A stretch of DNA of 64,000 bases from assembly GCA_964523885.1 (NCBI GenBank), contig CAZFYX010000044.1:1-64000 (forward strand), written 5' to 3'. How positions within the stretch are numbered: the first letter of the stretch is position 1; the number at the start of each line of letters is the position of its first letter. The stretch comes from SHXO01 sp964523885. GTDB taxonomy: Bacteria > Pseudomonadota > Gammaproteobacteria > Burkholderiales > SHXO01. The translations under genes and the position numbers were made by a program. The notes beneath the pieces were generated by a model. That model had not been told where the DNA came from. It worked only from the letters and a program-made list of their open reading frames with translations, and did no database searches. This document shows, piece by piece, positions 25,428 through 33,456 of the stretch.

Positions 25428-26470
25428 CGGAAGAGGGCGCGGATGGCGGCCTCGTTGACCGGCTGCACGACCGCGCGCTCGGTGATGAGCGCCGAGATCA
25501 GCTCCGCCGGCGTCACATCGAACGACGGATTGCGCACGGCGACGCCCTCCGGCGCCCAGCGCAGGCCCCGGAATCCGGTCACTTCCTCCGCGCCCCGCTC
25601 CTCGATCGGGATCTCCTCACCCGTGGCGATGGCGAGGTCGATCGTGGACAGCGGGCAGGCGACGTAGAACGGCACCCCATGCCGGTGCGCCAGCACCGAC
25701 AGGGGATAGGTGCCGACCTTGTTGGCGGTGTCTCCGTTCGCCGCGACGCGATCCGCGCCAACCACGATCGCATCGACCTCGCCCCGGCTCATCAGATAGC
25801 CGGCACTGACGTCGGCGGCAAGCGTGACCGGAATCCCGTCACGCATGAGCTCCCATGCAGTCAACCGCGCGCCCTGCAGGAACGGGCGGGTTTCGTCGGC
25901 GATCACCGAGATGCGCTTGCCGCTCGCCACCGCGCTGCGGATCACGCCGAGCGCTGTGCCATGGCCCGCCGTCGCGAGCGCGCCGGCGTTGCAGTGCGTG
26001 AGCACGCGTGCGCCGTCCGGCAGCAACGCCGCGCCCAGTGCGCCCATCCGGCGATTCACCTCCACGTCTTCGGCCGTGATCGCGTGCGCTTCCTCGAGGA
26101 GTACGGCAGCGATCGCGGCGGGGGTTGCCTGCGCAGCCGCTCGCGCGCGGGCCTGCATCCGGTCCAGCGCCCAGCGCAGGTTGACTGCGGTGGGCCGGCT
26201 GCACGCCAAGGTTGCGACGGCTTCATGGATGCCGGCCTCGAAGGCGGCACCGGCTGCGTTGCCCAGCCGCTGCGCCGCCAGCGCGACGCCGTAGGCAGCC
26301 GCACAGCCGATCGCCGGCGCACCCCGCACGACCATGGTCCGGATCGCCTCGGCGACCTCGCTCGCGGAAGCGCAGCGCACGTAGCGCACCTCCATCGGCA
26401 ACAGGCGCTGGTCCAGCAGCTCGAGACCGCCGTCGTTCCAGCGCAGCGTCTCGACCTTGCTCGCAGTCAC
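25424..26470 (-). CDS. mtnA: S-methyl-5-thioribose-1-phosphate isomerase
   Basis: Isomerises methylthioribose-1-phosphate to methylthioribulose-1-phosphate in methylthioadenosine salvage. The product is 348 aa, normal length. Family marks: RTMVVRGAPAIGCAAAYG, the catalytic Cys in THCNAGALAT, and the catalytic Asp in VVGADRVAANGDTANKVGT. The stop codon of the upstream aldolase gene (26467) overlaps its start, so the two are translationally coupled. No mtnB, mtnC or mtnD is seen, which points to an aldolase-type salvage route. Confidence 0.95.
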   Translation of the reverse strand: MTASKVETLRWNDGGLELLDQRLLPMEVRYVRCASASEVAEAIRTMVVRGAPAIGCAAAYGVALAAQRLGNAAGAAFEAGIHEAVATLACSRPTAVNLRWALDRMQARARAAAQATPAAIAAVLLEEAHAITAEDVEVNRRMGALGAALLPDGARVLTHCNAGALATAGHGTALGVIRSAVASGKRISVIADETRPFLQGARLTAWELMRDGIPVTLAADVSAGYLMSRGEVDAIVVGADRVAANGDTANKVGTYPLSVLAHRHGVPFYVACPLSTIDLAIATGEEIPIEERGAEEVTGFRGLRWAPEGVAVRNPSFDVTPAELISALITERAVVQPVNEAAIRALFR

Positions 26471-28104
26471 TGCGTGGCTCCTTCGGTATGTGATCCTGCC
26501 GGCAATGCCGCGGGGCTGCGTCGACAGCGTGATACCACCTGCTCGATCGCCTGCTGCGTGGCAGCCGGTCCGAGGTGCGCAACGACGAGGTCGACAGACA
26601 GCTCACGGCACGCGTCGGCCAGCGGTTGCGGGTTGGCGTCCGCGGCCGGTACAAGCAGGACGACCCGGCCACCGCGGGGAGCGCACGCCAGAACGGGCAG
26701 CAGCGTTTCGGCCCATGCCGTCTCAGACCCGTCCAGCACCGCCACGTCCGCGCCGCCATGGTGAAGGCAGAGGTCACGCAGTGCATCGTCTCCCGCGCCA
26801 GGCAGCGTGACCACCGTGGCGCCCCGGGCTGCGAAGGCCGCGCGCGCCGCCTCGGGAGCGGCGTCGCCGAGCACGACCACCTCACCGAGGAAATCACTGG
26901 AAGGCGACCCGGCCGCGTGCATCCGGCGCTCGAATCCGCCGTAGTGGATCTCCGCCTCCAGGATCGCATCCGCAGGCAGGCCCGCATAGCGGTCGAGCGC
27001 GGCTGCCCGGGTCTTGATCTCCATGTCCTGGCGGAGGATGTCGGTCGTCATGCGCAGGTAGTGCTCATCGATGCTGGCGGCCCACACGCCGAGCTGCGCA
27101 TCGATCACTGCCCGCGGTGCCGGGTCCAGTCCGCACTGGGCGGGGGTTGCGCCATTGCGGCCTGCAGCGACGTACGCCGCATAGCGACGCGCATAGCCGT
27201 CGACGTCGGTGCCGAGCAGCGGCTCGCGCTTGATGAACACCGCGTGCTGAGGTGTGGCCGGACCCTCCGCGGCGAGTGCGGCGAGATCCGCGCGTCGGGC
27301 GTACGCCTGCCACTGCGGGCCGTCGAGCCGGCGCAACAGGAGCGGGAAGCCGGCCTGGTGCGACATGCGCGCCCGCAGCCGGGCGATCTCGACCGGGTCC
27401 GGCGCAACGAACGGCTGAGGATCCTCGGGCAGTCGCCAGGCATTGCGAGCCTGGAGGAACGCTTCTGCGCGCGTCACCAGGCGCAGCATGTTCTCGTAGG
27501 ACGCCCGCGCAGTGTCGCCGAAGGCGAAGACGCCATGGTGGAGGAGCACGAGCCCGATCGTCTCCCGGGTCGCGCTGCGGTGGAACACGTCGTGCGCAGC
27601 CTGCGCCAGGGCGAACCCGGAGTGACGGAAAGGCACGAGCGGGGCCAGTGCGCCGAACAGCTCGAGCGCCAGCCGCTCGCCATTCGTGGTGTTGGTGATC
27701 GCGAGGATCGAGTCCGCATGCGTGTGCTCGACGAACCGGAACGGCAGCACGGCGTGCAGGAGGGTCTCGATCGATGGCTTGGGACCGGGCTGGTGCACGA
27801 CGCGCGCGACCGCCTGTGCCAGTGCCGCGTTGTCCAGATCAGCAGCGTTGATCAACGCACGCACGGCGTTCAGGTGAACCACTGCAAAGTCGCGCGGTTC
27901 GACCCGCGCAAGGTCGCTGCCGCTGCCCTTCACGTACAGGAGATCCTCGGCCTCGCGCTTGAACGAAGTGTTGCCGCCGCCATGGAGTACGAGCGCCGGT
28001 TCACTGCCGAGCAGGCGCGAGGTGTAGACGCGCAGTCCGAGCTCGCTCGGGTCGACAGAGGCCGCGCATGCGTGCGCCTCGACCTCGTTCCAGCGCGATT
28101 CCAT
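26467..28104 (-). CDS. Class II aldolase/adducin-domain protein, probable methylthioribulose-phosphate aldolase
   Basis: Predicted 545-aa protein. The N-terminal class II aldolase domain has zinc ligands in VEHTHAD (His-x-His) and LLHHGVFAFGD, plus the phosphate-loop pattern HGGGNTSFK. The C-terminal third (from about residue 400) looks like a reduced Rossmann domain (VVVLGDAAPEAARAAFAARG). It resembles bifunctional aldolase/SDR proteins but is shorter. Coupling to mtnA suggests it cleaves methylthioribulose-1-phosphate to DHAP and methylthioacetaldehyde (DHAP shunt). That substrate is inference; rhamnulose- or fuculose-phosphate type chemistry is the alternative. Confidence 0.8.
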   Translation of the reverse strand: MESRWNEVEAHACAASVDPSELGLRVYTSRLLGSEPALVLHGGGNTSFKREAEDLLYVKGSGSDLARVEPRDFAVVHLNAVRALINAADLDNAALAQAVARVVHQPGPKPSIETLLHAVLPFRFVEHTHADSILAITNTTNGERLALELFGALAPLVPFRHSGFALAQAAHDVFHRSATRETIGLVLLHHGVFAFGDTARASYENMLRLVTRAEAFLQARNAWRLPEDPQPFVAPDPVEIARLRARMSHQAGFPLLLRRLDGPQWQAYARRADLAALAAEGPATPQHAVFIKREPLLGTDVDGYARRYAAYVAAGRNGATPAQCGLDPAPRAVIDAQLGVWAASIDEHYLRMTTDILRQDMEIKTRAAALDRYAGLPADAILEAEIHYGGFERRMHAAGSPSSDFLGEVVVLGDAAPEAARAAFAARGATVVTLPGAGDDALRDLCLHHGGADVAVLDGSETAWAETLLPVLACAPRGGRVVLLVPAADANPQPLADACRELSVDLVVAHLGPAATQQAIEQVVSRCRRSPAALPAGSHTEGATQ

Positions 28105-28150
28105 GAGGGAAGGGGAGGAGAGGAGACCGGTTCATTATAATCGCCCGGTC

Positions 28151-28597
28151 ATGGATTCCGGCGAGCGCGGGGTGGAGACGTTCACGGTGCGCAGGGCCGA
28201 CTGGGCGGCCGACCAGGTCGCGCTGCGCGCGGTGCGCGAGGCGGTGTTCGTGCGCGAGCAGCACGTCCCGCTCGACCTCGAGTGGGACGAGTTCGATGCA
28301 GTCAGCGTGCACGTGCTGGCCACGGCGCCAGACGGTCGCGCGATCGGGACCGGGCGTCTCCTCCCCGACGGCCACATCGGGCGCATGGCCGTGCTGCGCG
28401 ACTGGCGCGGTCGCGGCGTCGGGACGGCGCTGCTGCGTGAGCTGATCGGACGGGCGGGGCAGGCGGGGATGCGGGAACTGGTGCTCCACGCGCAAAGGCA
28501 CGCCGTGGCGTTCTACGAGCGTTTCGGGTTCGTGACGGACAGCGAGCCGTTCATGGAGGCCGGCATCCCCCACTGCACCATGCGTACAAAGCTCTAG
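28151..28597 (+). CDS. GNAT family N-acetyltransferase (ElaA/YjcF-like)
   Basis: Predicted 148-aa acetyl-CoA-dependent transferase. It carries VREAVFVREQHVPLDLEWDEFD at the N-terminus, a pattern split over two helices and typical of ElaA/YjcF-type GNATs, the acetyl-CoA loop RGRGVGTALL, and the closing AVAFYERFGF. ATG 28151 is chosen because the upstream in-frame ATG (28103) overlaps the divergent aldolase start. Substrate unknown. It converges on the NRDE gene with a 4-bp overlap. Confidence 0.85.
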   Translation: MDSGERGVETFTVRRADWAADQVALRAVREAVFVREQHVPLDLEWDEFDAVSVHVLATAPDGRAIGTGRLLPDGHIGRMAVLRDWRGRGVGTALLRELIGRAGQAGMRELVLHAQRHAVAFYERFGFVTDSEPFMEAGIPHCTMRTKL

Positions 28598-29373
28598 GCA
28601 GCCGACCTTGCCAGCGCGAACATCTCGACCCGCTGCCCGGCCAGCGCATGCGCCGCGGAAAAGGTGCGCTCCTCGAACCTGACCTCGCCTCCCGCACTTA
28701 CCAGGATGACGGTCGAGCAGCGGGTGCCATATCCAGCCGAGCGGATGAATGCGCTCGACAGCAGGCGTTCCCATTCCAGCGGGACGCCGGTCGCGGGCAA
28801 CGCGTCATCGGGTGCCTGGGCATCATCGGCCAGCAGGTCGAACAACCGCTGCGCAAGGGTGCTGGCGGCCTCCGACGCGAGGCCGGACAGCCGTGCCCTG
28901 GCGCGTTCCACCTTCGGCCATGGCGTGTTGAGCAGATGGTTGGACAGCCCGTGGACCCCCGTGGCCAGTGCCGTGACGGCACCGGTCTCGTTGGAGTAGT
29001 GGTACAGGCCCTGATGGGTGCCGACCAGCAGGTTGAAGCCGTCGTACTGGCTGCGGTCGCGGTGCACACCGGCGAGGAACGCATCGGGGGCGTGCTGCGA
29101 GAGCAGGAAGTCGCGCACCAGCCAGCCGCGGGAGCGGCGTCCGGCGCGCTTGCGGGTGCCATCGCGGAAGTTGGTGAGGGCGGCGATCCGTCCGTTGCGC
29201 GTGATCCCGAGCCAGGTGCCGCCTTGCTCCAGATCGCGTCCTGCGAGCAGATGCGGCGTCTCGGGCCAGAACCGTGCGGGATCGGTGGGGCGGGCAAAGA
29301 ACTCGTCACGGTTGGCCGCGAGGATGAGCGGGTAGTCCGCGCGCAGCCCGCAGGCGACGGTGATCAGGCACAC
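28594..29373 (-). CDS. NRDE (TANGO2-like) family protein
   Basis: Predicted 259-aa cytosolic protein of the NRDE/DUF833 family, named for the motif NRDEF, here LAANRDEFFARPT. The start is taken as GTG 29373, because family members begin M-C-L-I and the codons there give MCLITVACG. The ribosomal start at 29385 would add four residues. Related TANGO2 proteins are linked to haem or lipid handling, but the biochemical role is open. It overlaps the upstream DUF4936 gene by 10 bp, so the two are coupled. Confidence 0.85.
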   Translation of the reverse strand: MCLITVACGLRADYPLILAANRDEFFARPTDPARFWPETPHLLAGRDLEQGGTWLGITRNGRIAALTNFRDGTRKRAGRRSRGWLVRDFLLSQHAPDAFLAGVHRDRSQYDGFNLLVGTHQGLYHYSNETGAVTALATGVHGLSNHLLNTPWPKVERARARLSGLASEAASTLAQRLFDLLADDAQAPDDALPATGVPLEWERLLSSAFIRSAGYGTRCSTVILVSAGGEVRFEERTFSAAHALAGQRVEMFALARSAA

Positions 29374-29651
29374 GCGCTGAAGCACTCCACCTTGCGCGAC
29401 GACCCGGGGAGCAGGACCGCTTCGATGCCCGTCCTGGCGCCGGCTTGCTCCAATTCGGCTGCGAAGGCGTCGACGTCACTCACGGAGTCGTAGACCTCCA
29501 TCCACAGGCTGGTCTCGCCGCGTTTGCAGAGCAGGCGCCCGGCGACCCCGCTGCGCTCGCGCAGGTCCGCGAGCAGTTCCGCGACCCGCCGACGTGCCTC
29601 CGCCTCGTGCCCAGGCTGGATCCGGTAGTAAACGTAGCAGGACCAGGTCAT
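29364..29651 (-). CDS. DUF4936 family protein
   Basis: Predicted 95-aa protein beginning MTWSCYVYYRIQPGHEAEAR with a ferredoxin-like alternation and the conserved SLWMEVYDSV. DUF4936 is a small, mainly betaproteobacterial family of unknown function, usually next to ygfZ and the NRDE gene as here. It lies 1 bp after the ygfZ stop and overlaps the NRDE start, so ygfZ-DUF4936-NRDE is an operon. Confidence 0.8.
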   Translation of the reverse strand: MTWSCYVYYRIQPGHEAEARRRVAELLADLRERSGVAGRLLCKRGETSLWMEVYDSVSDVDAFAAELEQAGARTGIEAVLLPGSSRKVECFSACA

Positions 29652-29652
29652 G

Positions 29653-30651
29653 TCAGTGGCAAGGCCGCACGATGGTGACCGCAGCCCCGCTTCCACCCAG
29701 CGTCAGCGTCCGGGTCGCCGCGTCCACCTGCAGGACAGCGAGCGCATCGCTGCCCGCGTCGGGGGCAGCGGCCGCGTTGACGATGGTGCCGACCGCGACG
29801 CTTTCGGCCATGAGCTCCTCGCCGGCGGCGACCGCATCGCTGGCGGCATGGACCAGGAACAGCCGTCGTTTCACCTCGCCCAGGTACTGCGCACGGGCGA
29901 CGATTTCCTGGCCCGGATAGCAGCCCTTGCGGAAGCTCACGCCGCCCAGCTGCTCCATGTTCGTCATCTGGGGCACGAAGCGGTCCTGGGTCGCGACCGT
30001 GATGGAGGGCAGGCAGGCCTGGATGCGATGCCACGCCCAGCCCGGCGCGCCAGCCGGACTGGCGTGCTGTACGAGGCGGTCCCAGACCTCGGCGGCCGAT
30101 GACGCGGCAACGGCAATCGCGTAAAGCTGCGGACGCAGCATCAGAATCTGCAGCCTGCCGGCAGCGGCCACCCGCATGGGCGCATCCGGAAGCGGCTGCG
30201 CCAGACCCGCCAGTGCGTCGGCACCTGCCACGCCGATCAATGTGATCTCGTCGGTCACGTCGGTGACCTGCACCTTCGCGCGCAGCACGTAGCGCTGCAG
30301 GCGTGTGCGGATGGACGGGACCAACTCGCGGGGCAACTGCAACAGGTAGCCGTCGGGTTCTGACCAGATGATGAAGGAAGCGAGCATGCGCCCCTGGGGG
30401 GTGCACCAGGTGGTAAGCTGCGCCCGCCCGGCGTCCACCTCGCGGATGTCATTGCTGAGCTGGCCCTGCAGAAAGCCCTCCGCATCCGCTCCACCCACGC
30501 GCAGCAGCCCGTCGCTGCAGAGCGGGTGAACGGTGGCGCGCCGGCCCAGCGCGGAGCGCTCGGCTGCCGGGTCGCCGAAGTCCGCCACCACGCCGCTGAC
30601 GACGTTGGCGCCGCGCGCTTGGAGGTGGCTTAGGAAGGTGGCGTTGGCCAT
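29653..30651 (-). CDS. ygfZ: YgfZ/GcvT folate-binding protein (Fe-S cluster repair)
   Basis: Predicted 332-aa cytosolic protein of the folate-binding YgfZ family, needed for assembly or repair of certain Fe-S enzymes. The diagnostic motif KGCYPGQEIVAR is present with its essential Cys, as is an aminomethyltransferase-like N-terminal half (GADAEGFLQGQLSND). ATG 30651 begins MANATFLSHL. First gene of a three-gene minus-strand operon, divergent from a YgfX-like gene. Confidence 0.92.
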   Translation of the reverse strand: MANATFLSHLQARGANVVSGVVADFGDPAAERSALGRRATVHPLCSDGLLRVGGADAEGFLQGQLSNDIREVDAGRAQLTTWCTPQGRMLASFIIWSEPDGYLLQLPRELVPSIRTRLQRYVLRAKVQVTDVTDEITLIGVAGADALAGLAQPLPDAPMRVAAAGRLQILMLRPQLYAIAVAASSAAEVWDRLVQHASPAGAPGWAWHRIQACLPSITVATQDRFVPQMTNMEQLGGVSFRKGCYPGQEIVARAQYLGEVKRRLFLVHAASDAVAAGEELMAESVAVGTIVNAAAAPDAGSDALAVLQVDAATRTLTLGGSGAAVTIVRPCH

Positions 30652-30724
30652 GGTCGGGGTGGAGGACTGCCGTGCTCGCGAGCAGCGATTATAGGTCGGC
30701 CCGGGCACGGCCCGGCCGGGGTTG

Positions 30725-31159
30725 ATGGTCCGGCTCACGCTCGGCACATCCCGCCGGCTCGGGGCTGCGATGTCCGCGGGACATGTCGGCGCCGGGGCCG
30801 CGGCACTTGCCGTGCTGCCGGCTGCCGCAGGCGTTGCGGTCCTGCTGGTCCTGGCCTGGAGTTGGTGGACGGTGTGGCGGCGGGACGTGGTCCGCTCCAG
30901 CCCGGCAGCAATCGTGCGCCTGGACCTGGATCGGGACCGCGCGACGCTCTGGCTGCGCGGCGGGGAGGTCCACTCCTGCCGGGTCCTCTCCCGGTTCGTC
31001 GCGCCCACGCTGGTCATCCTGCGGCTGCGCTCCCCGGAACGGCGGCGCGTCATCCCGGTCGTCATCGCGCCGGACGCGACCGGTGCGGACGCGCACAGGC
31101 GCCTGCGGGTCTGGCTGAAGTGGACCCACCCTGGCGCCGATAACCCTGGTAGCCTGTGA
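30725..31159 (+). CDS. YgfX-like (CptA) inner-membrane protein
   Basis: Predicted 144-aa protein. A hydrophobic hairpin spans residues about 14-46, ending LVLAWSWWTVWRRDV, followed by a small beta-rich domain (IVRLDLDRDRATLWLRGGEV; LRLRSPERRRVIPVVIAPD, given as two strands). This matches YgfX-type proteins, which flank ygfZ/sdhE or rpoE in many proteobacteria. YgfX has been described as a toxin acting on cell division, but that role is disputed. ATG 30725 follows a TTG. Confidence 0.65.
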   Translation: MVRLTLGTSRRLGAAMSAGHVGAGAAALAVLPAAAGVAVLLVLAWSWWTVWRRDVVRSSPAAIVRLDLDRDRATLWLRGGEVHSCRVLSRFVAPTLVILRLRSPERRRVIPVVIAPDATGADAHRRLRVWLKWTHPGADNPGSL

Positions 31160-31207
31160 ACTAAACCGGTAAACCATTGTCTTTGGACGATTGCAGCTTA
31201 TCCTTTG

Positions 31208-31236
31208 TTTCGAAAAGGCCCTCCAGCCGGTATACT
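31208..31236 (+). promoter_or_regulatory. Candidate rpoE promoter
   Basis: TATACT (31231-31236) is a 5/6 match to the sigma70 -10 box. TTTCGA (31208-31213), 17 bp upstream, is a weak -35. The predicted start, near 31243, lies right at the foot of the hairpin at 31246-31265. A sigma-E autoregulated promoter (GAACTT-type) is not evident. Confidence 0.45.
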
Positions 31237-31245
31237 TGAAGCCTT

Positions 31246-31270
31246 CGCGCGACGCCCGTCGCGCGTTTTT
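31246..31270 (+). terminator. Hairpin plus T-run in the rpoE leader
   Basis: CGCGCGAC (31246-31253) pairs perfectly with GTCGCGCG (31258-31265), loop GCCC, followed by TTTTT (31266-31270). It has the form of an intrinsic terminator for the upstream ygfX transcript. If the promoter at 31231 is used, the same hairpin would sit at the 5' end of the rpoE mRNA. Confidence 0.7.
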
Positions 31271-31302
31271 GTTGGCTCTCGAGAGCACCGGACCAGGTCG
31301 GC

Positions 31303-31902
31303 ATGAGCGACCGTGAAATCGACCAGCAGCTGGTGGACCGTGCCCAGCGGGGCGACAAGCAGGCCTTCGAGCTGCTGGTTGCCAAGTACCAGCGCAAGCT
31401 GGCCCGGCTGCTGTCGCGCTTCATCCGCGACCCCGCCGAGGTGGAGGACGTGGCGCAGGAGGCCTTCATCAAGGCCTATCGGGCCCTGCCGTCCTTCCGC
31501 GGCGAGAGCGCCTTCTACACCTGGCTGTACCGGATCGGCATCAACACCGCGAAGAACTACCTGGTCGCGCTGGGGCGGCGCGCGCCCACGACCACCGAGT
31601 TCGACAGCGAGGATGCCGAGAACTTCGAGGACGGCGACCAGCTGCGCGACGTCAACACGCCCGAAAATGAACTAATGAGCAAACAGATCGCCAAAACCGT
31701 CAATGAGACGATGGAGGCGTTGCCGGAGGAATTGCGCACGGCCATCGTCCTGCGCGAGATCGACGGCCTGAGCTACGAGGAAATCGCGACCGTGATGAAC
31801 TGCCCCATCGGCACGGTGCGCTCGCGTATCTTCCGCGCCCGCGAGACCATCGCGGACCGGTTGCGGCCGCTGCTGGAAACCAGCAAAGACAAGAGGTGGT
31901 GA
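31303..31902 (+). CDS. rpoE: RNA polymerase sigma factor RpoE (sigma-E)
   Basis: Group 4 (ECF) sigma factor of 199 aa controlling envelope stress genes. Region 2 is clear (DQQLVDRAQRGDKQAFELLV; EDVAQEAFIKAYRALPSFRG), as is region 4 with the helix-turn-helix GLSYEEIATVMNCPIGTVRSRI in two parts. It is followed by its anti-sigma factor gene after 2 bp, then rseB and mucD: the standard sigma-E operon. Confidence 0.97.
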   Translation: MSDREIDQQLVDRAQRGDKQAFELLVAKYQRKLARLLSRFIRDPAEVEDVAQEAFIKAYRALPSFRGESAFYTWLYRIGINTAKNYLVALGRRAPTTTEFDSEDAENFEDGDQLRDVNTPENELMSKQIAKTVNETMEALPEELRTAIVLREIDGLSYEEIATVMNCPIGTVRSRIFRARETIADRLRPLLETSKDKRW

Positions 31903-31904
31903 GG

Positions 31905-32420
31905 ATGGAGAAGATCTCTGAACTGATGGACGGCGAGCTCGGCGAGCGCGAATCGCGCGCGCAGATCCAGCGCCTGGAGAAGGACCCGCAGCTCAGCGAG
32001 AGCTGGGAGACCTATCACCTCATCCGCGATGCCCTGCGCAGCGAGGTCGACCTAGGCCCCGCGTTCACACAGCGCCTGCACCAGCGGCTGGAGCAGGAGC
32101 CGCACATCGTTGCGCCGCACACGCGCTTCATGCATCGCGCGGTGCGCCAGACGCTGCCCATGGCGGCCGGCGTGGCCGGGCTCGCAGTCGTGGGCTGGCT
32201 GGCTCTGGCCAACCTGCCCGGGACCGGTAACGGGGTGCAAACGGTGGCGCAGGTGCCGGCGCAGAAACAGTCGGTCGCGCGTGCACCCGGCAGCGGTACG
32301 GTCAACGGCCAGGTCCGCGACTACCTGCTCGCCCACCAGGAGTTCTCGCCCAGCACCGCCATGCAGGGCGTCGCATCATATGTTCGTACCGTGTCCACGG
32401 ACGACACGCCCGCCCAATGA
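31905..32420 (+). CDS. rseA: Sigma-E factor negative regulatory protein RseA/MucA
   Basis: Single-pass membrane anti-sigma factor (171 aa). The N-terminal cytoplasmic domain MEKISELMDGELGERESRAQ binds RpoE. A membrane helix lies at about residues 79-98 (TLPMAAGVAGLAVVGWLALA), and a short periplasmic tail would be clipped by DegS-type and RseP-type proteases on stress. ATG 31905 is favoured by GAGG upstream. It overlaps rseB by 4 bp. Confidence 0.92.
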   Translation: MEKISELMDGELGERESRAQIQRLEKDPQLSESWETYHLIRDALRSEVDLGPAFTQRLHQRLEQEPHIVAPHTRFMHRAVRQTLPMAAGVAGLAVVGWLALANLPGTGNGVQTVAQVPAQKQSVARAPGSGTVNGQVRDYLLAHQEFSPSTAMQGVASYVRTVSTDDTPAQ

Positions 32421-33391
32421 TGCGGTTGGGCAGAAGCCTGCTGCCTGCGCTGGTCGCCTCCCAGCTGTGGGCCGGCACAGCGCTGGCCGACGCCGTCGAC
32501 CAGACCGAGGCGCTGTCCTGGCTGCAGCGCATCGCCCAGGCCGGGCGTGATCTCAATTACCGCGGCATCTTTGTCTACCAGCACGGGGACCAGGCCGAGA
32601 CCTCCCGCATCGTCCACCTGGTGGACCGCGGCACCGAGCTGGAGAAGCTCGAGACGCTGGACGGGCCGCGTCGCGAGATCATCCGCACCAATACCGAGAT
32701 CATCACGTTCTACGCGGACAAGCGGCTGGTCAAGCGGGAAAAGCGCTCCGGGCGCAAGCTCTTCCCGGCGATGCTGCCCGAACAGCTTGCAGCACTCGCG
32801 GAACACTACACGCTGCGCAAGGGCGGCATCGACCGCATCGCTGGCTACGAAGCACAGGCCTTGATCCTCGACCCGCGCGATCAGCTGCGCTACGGGCACC
32901 GACTGTGGGCCGAGGTGCAGACCGGCCTGCTGCTCAAGGCCCGCATGGTCAACGAGCACGGTCAGGTGCTCGAGCAGTTCCACTTCACCGAAGTGCAGAT
33001 CAACATCCCCATCCCGCGCGATGCGGTGCGGCCCAGTTTCCCCATGCCGCCGGGTGATGCGGCGGAAATGCCGGACGGCGGGCCCGGTGACACCGGCTGG
33101 ATCGTGCGCAGTGCGCCGGCCGGGTTCAAGAAGATCATGGAAATGAAGCGCAGCAAGCGCGCCGGCGGCGCGCAGGTGGCGCATCTGGTCTTTTCCGATG
33201 GCCTCGCCGCAGTGTCGGTGTTCATCGAGCCGATGCCGCCCGGTGCGCAGGTCCCCGAAGGCCTCTCCCAGCAAGGCGCCGTGAACATCTACACCCGGCC
33301 GATGGCGGACCAGCTGGTGACCGTGCTGGGGGAGACGCCTCCGGCCACGGTCATGCAGTTCGCCAATTCGGTCGCGCCGAAAGGGCGCTAG
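32417..33391 (+). CDS. rseB: Sigma-E regulator RseB/MucB
   Basis: Predicted 324-aa periplasmic protein that protects RseA from cleavage and senses mislocalised lipids or LPS. Signal peptide at the N-terminus (cleavage near ALADA), then the MucB/RseB lipoprotein-like fold (ALSWLQRIAQAGRDLNYRGI; FVYQHGDQAETSRIVHLVD) and a C-terminal domain. It starts within the rseA stop (ATGATG region), so translation is coupled. Confidence 0.95.
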   Translation: MMRLGRSLLPALVASQLWAGTALADAVDQTEALSWLQRIAQAGRDLNYRGIFVYQHGDQAETSRIVHLVDRGTELEKLETLDGPRREIIRTNTEIITFYADKRLVKREKRSGRKLFPAMLPEQLAALAEHYTLRKGGIDRIAGYEAQALILDPRDQLRYGHRLWAEVQTGLLLKARMVNEHGQVLEQFHFTEVQINIPIPRDAVRPSFPMPPGDAAEMPDGGPGDTGWIVRSAPAGFKKIMEMKRSKRAGGAQVAHLVFSDGLAAVSVFIEPMPPGAQVPEGLSQQGAVNIYTRPMADQLVTVLGETPPATVMQFANSVAPKGR

Positions 33392-33456
33392 TATTGCCTT
33401 CTCGCGATCGCTGACCGGCCGCATGGCGGCCGGCGACTCACGCCCCCCTCGAGGAT

